From NCBI GenBank assembly GCA_007922225.1, contig ML679960.1:7480844-7544843 (forward strand): a stretch of DNA of 64,000 nucleotides, read 5' to 3'. The position numbers were made by a program, and so were the translations under genes. Below the pieces are notes generated by a model. That model saw only the letters and a list, made by a program, of their open reading frames with translations. It did not search any database and had not been told where the DNA came from. Shown here in pieces: positions 57,640-64,000 of the stretch (its first letter is position 1; each line of letters starts with the position of its first letter). This DNA comes from Emydura subglobosa. Its lineage: Eukaryota; Chordata; Testudines; Chelidae.

Positions 57640-58345
57640 CTTGTGCCGAAGAAGGGGGTGACCACCACCCCATTCTGGACCTCCTGGCATTGAACAAATG
57701 TATATACAAAATTCCAGTTCTGGACTGTCACACTTCCTCTGATTCTCCCATCCCTCCTCCATGGTACCTGGTTCATGGCTTTCAATAGGAAGGAAGCCTA
57801 CTTCCATGTTGACATCCACCCAGTGCATTGGAAGTTCACAGTGGGGCACTCCCACTATCAGTTCTGGGTCCTGCCCTTTGGTATCGCCACCATGCCACAC
57901 CATGCTGTGTGTGTTCACAAAGGTTTTTGCCATCATTGCAGCCCAGCTGCATCACTTTTGTCACTCCATTTCCCCACATCAATGACTGGATCCTTGTTGC
58001 ACCATCATGCACCTGTCTCATCTCCACTATCACGACCCTCTGCGCTCTCTTTGCTAGCCTTGGTATCTGCCTCAGCAATGACAAGTCCGTTCTCATCCCC
58101 ATGCATACACTCACATTCATCAAGGTGCATCTGGATTCTCTCGCGGGCTGTGCTTTTCTCTTGATGGACCATTTTGCTGCTCTTACCTCCCTCATCATGC
58201 AGTCCCAATGCAAATTGCATACACGACTCCACTGCTGCCTTTCCCTCCTGGGACACATAGCAGCCTGCACCTCTGTCACTTTGCAAGCCTGCCTACATAT
58301 GTGCTGCCTCCAACTGTGGCTCAGGTCGAACTACAAGCTGTAGAC
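57640..58345 (+). pseudogene. DIRS-2 reverse transcriptase remnant
   Basis: Pieces in different frames: 'HHPILDLLALNKCIYKIP', then 'NRKEAYFHVDIHPVHWKF' (motif A region), 'HYQFWVLPFGIA', then 'INDWILVAPS' where an intact copy has YLDDW. Then come 'SLGICLSNDKSVL' and 'LLGHIAACTSV'. At least three frameshifts and several stops are present. The catalytic DD pair is lost (ND). No activity is possible. Confidence 0.85.
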
Positions 58346-58459
58346 AGACTGCTTGGGCAAGCCGGTTCTGCTTCCCTTCTCCTTCCTGATTTCTCTCACG
58401 TGGCAGAATGATCCATCCAAGGTCTTGGTTGGCATCCCGTTCTCTCCCTCCACGCCACA

Positions 58460-58690
58460 TATAATTCTCACCACAGACACCTCCATCATTGAGTGGGGTG
58501 CCCACCTGGAGGGCTATATGGCACCATGTAGGGGCGCAAATGCACATCAATATACTGGAGTTGCTGGCCGCCCACCTTGCCTGTTGGACGTTCCTGCCCC
58601 TCATCAGATCCTGGCACATTCATCCGCTGTCTGACATGATAGCAACTGTAGATATCAACAATCAGGGCAGTGCCTGGTCCCCCTCCCACT
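58460..58690 (+). pseudogene. DIRS-2 RNase H remnant
   Basis: 'ILTTDTSIIEWGAHLEGYMA' corresponds to the first RNase H aspartate block. A frame change follows, and then 'HINILELLAAHLACWTFLP' with its glutamate. 'TVDINNQGSAW' follows where the third aspartate block ('TDN..A') belongs. The order is collinear with residues 290-360 of the young copy's ORF. Confidence 0.8.
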
Positions 58691-59289
58691 GCATGGAGTC
58701 CATCCTCCTCTGGAACTGATACCTCAGACGTGGGGTCACGCCCCACACCATGCACCTCCCACCTCTGGTGGACATGGTCAGCAGGTTCTTCGATGTGAAT
58801 CATGAGCAACAGCTTCAGAACTGCACATTTCACTCAGTCTTTTGCCAGTGGGGGACGCCGTGCTGGGCCTTCTTTGCAACTACCGTGAACCGCAATCTTT
58901 CCCTTTTCTGATCCACAGGTCCCCTTGGGCTGGGCTTACAGGGTGACACTCTTCTCCTCCCCTGGACTTCCGACCTCCGCTACACCTTCCCACCCATTCT
59001 CCTGCTTATGCAAGTCCTCCGTAAGGTGTGACGGGATTGCACAACACATTGTGATAGCCCCCTCCTGGTCTTACCAGTACCGGTTCACCGATCTCCTCCA
59101 CCTTTCCACTTGCCCTCGCAATCCACCTTCCCACTTGCCCAGATCTACTCACACAGGCGCACGGCCACCTGCGACACCCCAGCCAGGGGCTGCTTCACCT
59201 CATGGCTTGGTATTTGGATGCAGTTCATGTGTAGACAGGGTGTGCTTCACCCCCGTGCATGACATCCTCACACACAGCAGACGACCGTC

Positions 59290-60230
59290 TACCAGAGCCT
59301 GCTACCAAGCTAAATGGTGACGCTTCACCGCCCCAGGTGCACTGTCACTGATACTCCATCTCCATTCCCACTCTCCTGGACTATCTTCTCCACCTTCGTC
59401 TGTCGGGCCTCACCCACTCCTCCATCCCTATCCACCTGGCAGCATTCAGTGCCTTCCTATCCCCTGTAATGGTTCTTCTGTCTTCACTCATCCGACCACT
59501 TCTCGCTTCCTTCATGGCCTCCTCAATGCCTTTCCATCAGTACAGAAGCCTACCCCTTTTGGGACCTTAATCTCATCCTCTCTGTCCTCACTAAGCTGCC
59601 TTTGAATTCCTCATGACCTGCTCTTTTGCCCACCTCTTCATGAAGGTGATCTTTTGGGTGACTATCACCTCGGCAAGATGGCTTAGTGAGCTGGTGGCCA
59701 TGATGGCCGACCCACCCTTTACTGTCTTCCACAAGGACAGGGTCTCCCTGAGACTACACCCTAAATTTCTTCCTAAGGTGGCATCTCCATTCCACCTGAG
59801 TGAGTGCATACACCTCCCGATCTTCTACCCAAACCCGCACCCCTTCCCCAGGGTGCAAACTCTCGATGCATTCTCTCGATGTCCACTGGGCATTGGCCTC
59901 CAGCACACCCGCGTCTTCTGTGCCTCACCTCACCCTGCCTCTTCCTCACCATCACAGAGTGCTGCCAGGGCCATGCCCTCTCCTCGCAATGCCTCTCTAA
60001 ATGGATCTCCCGTTGTATTACAGAATGCTACTCTCTCTGTCACATTCTTCTGCCCCTGGAAGTCATGGCACACTCCAGGCAGGCATATGCTGCTACGTCG
60101 GCTTTCCTCGCGGCTGTCCCATGGTAGGACATTCGTTGGACAGACATGTGAGCCTCCGTCTGCACCTTTTCTCACAACGGTGGCAGATGTGGCAGTCGGC
60201 CATGCCTTTCTGCAGACTGTGACTTCTTGC
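59290..60230 (+). pseudogene. DIRS-2 tyrosine recombinase remnant
   Basis: 'SRRPSTRACYQAKW' at about 59278-59319 is the N-terminal domain. 'FWVTITSARWLSELVAMM' (first Arg region), 'FHKDRVSLRLHPKFLPKVAS' and 'MAHSRQAYAATSAFLAAVPW' follow in shifted frames. The His-x-x-Arg box is shortened (HSRQA instead of HSTRA), and the position of the catalytic tyrosine reads 'TFSHNG'. Enzyme activity is lost. Confidence 0.85.
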
Positions 60231-60262
60231 GAAACCTCACACTGCTTGCTACTCTTCCATGT

Positions 60263-60360
60263 CTGGAATCCATATAGGGACCATCACTCAGAGAAGGGGT
60301 AGAGATTATTTACTGTAATTAGCGGTTCTTCGAGATGTATGGTCCCTATTTGGATTCCAA
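60263..60360 (+). repeat. DIRS-2 internal complementary region
   Basis: The left half ('catatagggaccatcactca') is complementary to the element's 5' end. The right half ('ggttcttcgagatgtatggt' to 'tttggattccaa') is complementary to the 3' end at about 60539-60593. The joined arrangement repeats that of the young DIRS, confirming the class although the sequences differ. Confidence 0.85.
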
Positions 60361-60779
60361 TCCCGCCTTCCATCCCCTCTGCTGCAGACTCCATCGCTTG
60401 CAGGTAAGAGGGACCTGGAGCGGCATTGACCTGTACCATCTCTTAAAGCCTCAGACATGTAATGCAGCCGATGCACGTGCAGGTCAACGGACACTACTCT
60501 GAACAGTTCCGGCTCCAGCGAATATGCGCACCCCATGGCTGGAATCCAAATAGGGACTACAGATTGAAGAACTCCCCGTTACAATAAGTAACCTCCCCTT
60601 CCTTGCCTCTACCCCCATCCCACTCTGCCTCCCTGCTCTCAAAAAGAAAAAAATCCTTAAAGTACCACATCTAAGTTATTTAACTGATCTGACCCCAGCA
60701 AAGTGTTAAAATGCATCTCTCTCTCTCACATACACACACGCTTTCGGTAGTCAATGGTGTAACCCTGACTGGGGTGGTG

Positions 60780-61010
60780 TTTTCAGGTATGAGGAAGGAT
60801 GGGCTTGTAGTTAAAGTGCTAGACTGGCACTCAGGATACCGTGGATCCATCTCTGGCTCTGATTGAGAGAGCATGGGTAAATGACTTTATCCCAGTTCAT
60901 CATCTATAAAATGGCATTAAATAATACTTCTCCCACCTCTCAGGGCTGTTGTGAGGATAACGTTGTTTTTGTGTGTGAGGTGCTCTGACACTAAAGTGAT
61001 GGGGCCATCC
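60780..61010 (+). repeat. MIR SINE, nearly full length
   Basis: A tRNA-like head ('gtagttaaagtgctagactg', then 'ataccgtggatccatctctg' in the B-box position), a core ('gggtaaatgactttatccca'), 'catctataaaatggcattaa' and 'ctcagggctgttgtgaggat' follow in MIR order. This is the most complete MIR in the window. Confidence 0.88.
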
Positions 61011-61014
61011 AAGC

Positions 61015-61845
61015 ACACAGATTACAAAGCTGAATGTTATTGGGAAAGGGATTGCAAGCAACTGCCTGTGCTGGGAGAAGAGTGTACTCAACACAGAAGT
61101 CTGCAGAGTTGAGCGGTTTCTGTGTAAGCAGGCCTATCTAAACTCTGTTCTGGGTGTGCTACAAACAGGAATATCCATAAAAGAAGGGAACTGACCTATA
61201 CAGGCAATTGCAATGCTTCCTCTCTCTCTCTCCCCACCTCATCAACTCGGTCTCTTTTCCGCTCTTATCTGAAAACATAATCTTTTCTCCACCTGCTGAC
61301 CCTCTTAATTTCTCTCTGTTGTTTCTTAGCTCTCTGGCTGTATTATTTAACTCTGTAAGACAGGGTACAGTTACTGTGAAAGGTGTTCTACAAAATAAAG
61401 CTGGGGACAGAATGGAGGATGTTAGTTAGTTGAGCTTATTTGTCCTCAGCTGTTGTAACACCTGAAAGAGGAGGAAAGCATTTTCTGAATAAAAGTAAAA
61501 CCACCTTTAGTCATAAATTGCCTAACCAAGTTAACTCAGAGATACACTGATTTACAGCATCTGAGGATCTGGCCCGACATCTTTGGGTTGTTTTCCAGTT
61601 ATACAGGGAGGCTCTGGAAGAGCTGGGAAGAGTAGTCTGCTTATTCTGTTAGAAAACTGATTTCTTCTGCATTTGTAGCTAACATAGAACTCAGTTTACA
61701 TGAACCTCTAGAGCCAGGCTCTCTGCTGTGCCCAGCTTCTGGTCAGTGCAGCAGAGAGGGGGACTGTCAGGGAGCTTCCTCATTCTCTGCTCAGCCCCAG
61801 TGCTGGGCATATGTTAGAGCAGCCCGAGATCTGCACTAAATTGCA
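61015..61845. other. No identifiable gene or element
   Basis: Unique-looking sequence with a short TC-rich tract at about 61217-61234. 'gcatctgaggatctggccc' at 61557 is an old dispersed-repeat word. Confidence 0.4.
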
Positions 61846-61849
61846 CAGG

Positions 61850-62145
61850 TGGGCTGTAGCCCTCAAGTAGTAGATGACAGAACAAGGAGCAATGGTCTCA
61901 AGTTGCAGTGGGGGAGGTCTAGGCTGGATCTTAGGAAAACCTTTTTCACTAGGAGGATGGGGAAGCCCTGGAACAGGTTACCTAGGGAGGTGGTGAAATC
62001 TCCGTCCTTAGAGGTTTTTAAGGCCCGGCTTGACAAAGGCCTGGCTGGGATGGTTTAGTTGGGGTTGGTCCTGCTTTGAGCAGGGGATTGGACTAGATGA
62101 GCTCCTGAGGTCCCTTCCAACCCTAATCTTCTATGATTCTAAGTG
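61850..62145 (+). repeat. CR1 LINE 3' tail, relatively young
   Basis: 'ggagcaatggtctcaagttg', 'tttttcactaggaggatggg', 'gcccggcttgacaaaggcct' and TTCTATGATTCT follow the CR1 3' end closely. They match about 6870-7120 in the long copy but with fewer lesions. It is 5'-truncated to about 295 bases. Confidence 0.93.
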
Positions 62146-62149
62146 ATCA

Positions 62150-63335
62150 TATTTCAGCTGGAAATTGCTGGAGCACACTGCACCGTGGCCATGACCACTC
62201 TCCATCCTGACCCATGCTGTGGAGAAGGCAGTGTAGAAGCCAGCTGTGCCAGCTCTGCATGCCAGGGTGACCCTAGCAAGGAAAGATATAGGCAGTGTCT
62301 GCTCCCTTTAAGCCTTCTGAGAGGTACATCATGGAGCAGCTGGAGGAGGAAGATCTGGCTGCAATTATCCAAATCTCAGTTATGTCCCATGTGTAATTTG
62401 TTCCCGTGGAGTGAACTCATGTTTATCTGAGTATTTTTGATAGAGATGGACCCTTGTGAACTTTGCGGGCCTGACTCTTCCCTGCCTTGCACCCTGTGTG
62501 GTCATTGGTACTGGATGTAGGTAATACAAAGTGGTTTCAGAACAGTAGCACTTTATACATACTCATCTTGCAGAGGTGTAAATAACCAAACCAGGCACAA
62601 GCCCGTGAAGAATCAGGGCCCATTGCTCTGTCATGAGTAGAAACAAAAACTTGTTCTGAAGACTCACAAAGTTAAAGGACCGGCGAAGAAAAGCCAGGGC
62701 AAATTCTCTCTTATCAGACATCCTGCCCCCTGCTTTTCTCTCATTCCAGAAGATTCCAGGCTGATTCATACTCTTAAAGGAGTTAAGCACTTACCAGAGA
62801 CACTTTCTGGAGCACTTTCTAGCCAAAGGCCACATCAGCTGAGGAAACAAGGTCCACTCAATAGTGAATAATGCAGATGTGAGGAGATGACAAGGTCACT
62901 GCTCTTTGCATTTCTAAGGTTGATGCCTCTGGGTGGGATTTTCAAAAGTGTCCAAGTGACTTTGAAAGCCTTTTCTGGCCAGGCCTCTTCCCAGAATGTC
63001 CTGTAATGTTAAGAAAAAGAAACTTGCTAAGTTGCAGCTGGGTCAGTTATTGCAGTCCTTGATCCAGGAGGAGAGGGAAAGTTTTGAAGCCCTCTGACCT
63101 TTACTGAGACTGCAAAAGTGGTGCCTGGATTTGCAGAATGCCTGATGCTGAAACTAAGCAATAGCACATTTAGCATCCAAAGAATGGAACATTTTTATGG
63201 TGAGGAAAAAGTTGGATCTGGATAATGAAACATCAATTCATTTCTTAACATGAAATCAAGGGCAGTGTGTCCATAATTTCAAAAATTGCTTAGTGTGACC
63301 CGTCCCCTGCCCAGAGTAGCTACCTGAAAATGCCA
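62150..63335. other. No identifiable gene or element
   Basis: No gene or repeat recognised beyond 'gggattttcaaaagtgtcca' at 62936, an old dispersed-repeat word. Confidence 0.4.
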
Positions 63336-63344
63336 AGGTCAGGG

Positions 63345-64000
63345 CAGGCTGTAAAAGGAGAGCAGATTCTCCCAACACTGGTGGGTGACACTGAAGTCAG
63401 GCTTCCCAACCAGCCACAAACTGCACTTCTGAATCCCCACAGAAGCTAGTATACAAAAACACAGAGCCCCCTTTACTGTATTTCAGCTTCTGGCTCCCAA
63501 ATCAGCACTGGGTCCAGTAAAGAGACCAGTTATTTAAACTCTATGCTCTTTACTAAAAAGGTTTCCTCTCACCCCAAGGGGTCAGCCACAGTATCAGTAC
63601 AATATAAGTTTGGATCTTACCTAAAATACCACGCTGCCAGCCAATCCTTTAGTAACTAAAACTAGAGGTTTAGTGTAAACAGAAAGAAATAAACCATAAG
63701 AGAAATGTTAAAGGATTAGTGCAATCAGATACATACAAATGATTAAAAGTCCATATAATCAAGTCTCTGGGAGAATTGTGGAGTTGCAAGCTTGTACAGT
63801 TCCTCTGGTATACATCGAACACCTGGATGGGTCTAAATCCTTCGGTTCAGTTGCAAAATGAATTGATCCAGAGGCAGGTATGTCTGTAACTGAATAGGAA
63901 CAAAGACAAAATAGTTTCTGTGATCTTATATACCCTCTGGCCTGGCCATGCAGTCTTGTGGAATATTACAAGAACTAAAATGGAGTCCAGAGTCACATGG
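63345..64000. repeat. Probable interspersed repeat, cut by the window end
   Basis: The segment 'gtctctgggagaattgtgga', GTTGCAAGCTTGTACAGTTC and 'gagtccagagtcacatgg' strikes me as belonging to a repeat common in turtle DNA. I have no class for it, and its boundary on the right is outside the window. Confidence 0.35.

Larger units (their letters stand above)
57297..60593 (+). mobile_element. Second DIRS element, different subfamily, decayed
   Basis: The 5' end 'ccttcttcgagtgatggtct' and the 3' end 'gttcttcaatctgtagtccc' (complement) are both represented as complements in an ICR at 60263-60360. Inner ITR parts also pair: 'ggagccagaactgtttgtag' at 57360 against 'gaacagttccggctccagcg' at 60501. 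Coding remains appear in order: RT (57.6-58.2 kb), RNase H (58.46-58.68 kb), recombinase (59.3-60.2 kb). TG and CA are abundant where the young copy has CpG, as expected after methyl-CpG decay. About 3.3 kb survive, so deletions have occurred. Orientation is opposite to the young DIRS. Confidence 0.88.

Noticed and set aside
57508..58279. Minus-strand frames of 142 and 147 codons over the second DIRS
   Set aside because: Antisense shadows of the RT remnant, whose plus-strand motifs are recognisable.
50947..60593. An endogenous retrovirus explanation for the 51-60 kb coding sequences
   Set aside because: There are no direct LTRs, integrase, protease or envelope. Inverted ends, ICR and tyrosine recombinase identify DIRS.
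60780..60900. tRNA gene
   Set aside because: The tRNA-like head lacks a complete cloverleaf and continues into MIR core sequence.
1..64000. CRISPR array, operon or prokaryotic system
   Set aside because: No regularly spaced direct repeats, no dense coding and many vertebrate retroelements.

Overview
This looks like non-coding, repeat-rich vertebrate nuclear DNA. The mix of many CR1 LINE fragments, two DIRS-type tyrosine-recombinase retrotransposons, Penelope-like elements, an L2 copy, hAT-type MITEs and MIR-like SINEs fits a sauropsid, most likely a turtle (a crocodilian is the main alternative). That assignment is inference from repeat content. I found no host exon, tRNA gene, rRNA gene or CRISPR array I could defend. 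Nearly all open frames are chance frames or transposon remains.

Layout. 0-8.5 kb: a CR1 tail, a 63-bp-arm foldback, purine-rich and GC-rich blocks, one short CR1 and one long broken CR1 (5.06-7.12 kb). 8.5-31 kb: mostly old unique-looking DNA with a CR1 tail, a 235-bp hAT MITE with perfect 8-bp target duplications (14.37 kb), MIR pieces, a Penelope end, a palindromic MITE and two pieces of an L1-like LINE (18.9 and 20.65 kb). 31-38.9 kb: an antisense L2, a perfect match to the CTCF core consensus (33.48 kb), two related palindromic MITEs, an antisense Penelope-like element (34.9-36.1 kb) and a CR1. 38.9-50.9 kb: an AT-rich block resembling a conserved non-coding element, three CR1 copies, a 408-bp hAT element with perfect target duplications, a palindromic pair of Penelope ends and an RFX-like X-box.

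The centrepiece is at 50.95-55.06 kb: a nearly structurally complete DIRS element on the minus strand. It has inverted terminal repeats (ITRs), a gag fragment, an RT/RNase H ORF, a tyrosine recombinase ORF and an internal complementary region (ICR) that joins the complements of both ends. RT and recombinase catalytic residues are all visible, but the copy carries a frameshift near the start of the RT core, one in-frame amber codon in the recombinase and probably a deletion of the gag N-terminus. A second, much older DIRS of another subfamily lies 2.2 kb away in the opposite orientation (57.30-60.59 kb). It keeps its ITRs and ICR but its genes are riddled with breaks.

The parts do not form a pathway; they are independent insertions of different ages. 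One large-scale pattern stands out: all nine CR1 pieces I can orient are on the plus strand, while the L2, the Penelope body and the younger DIRS are on the minus strand.
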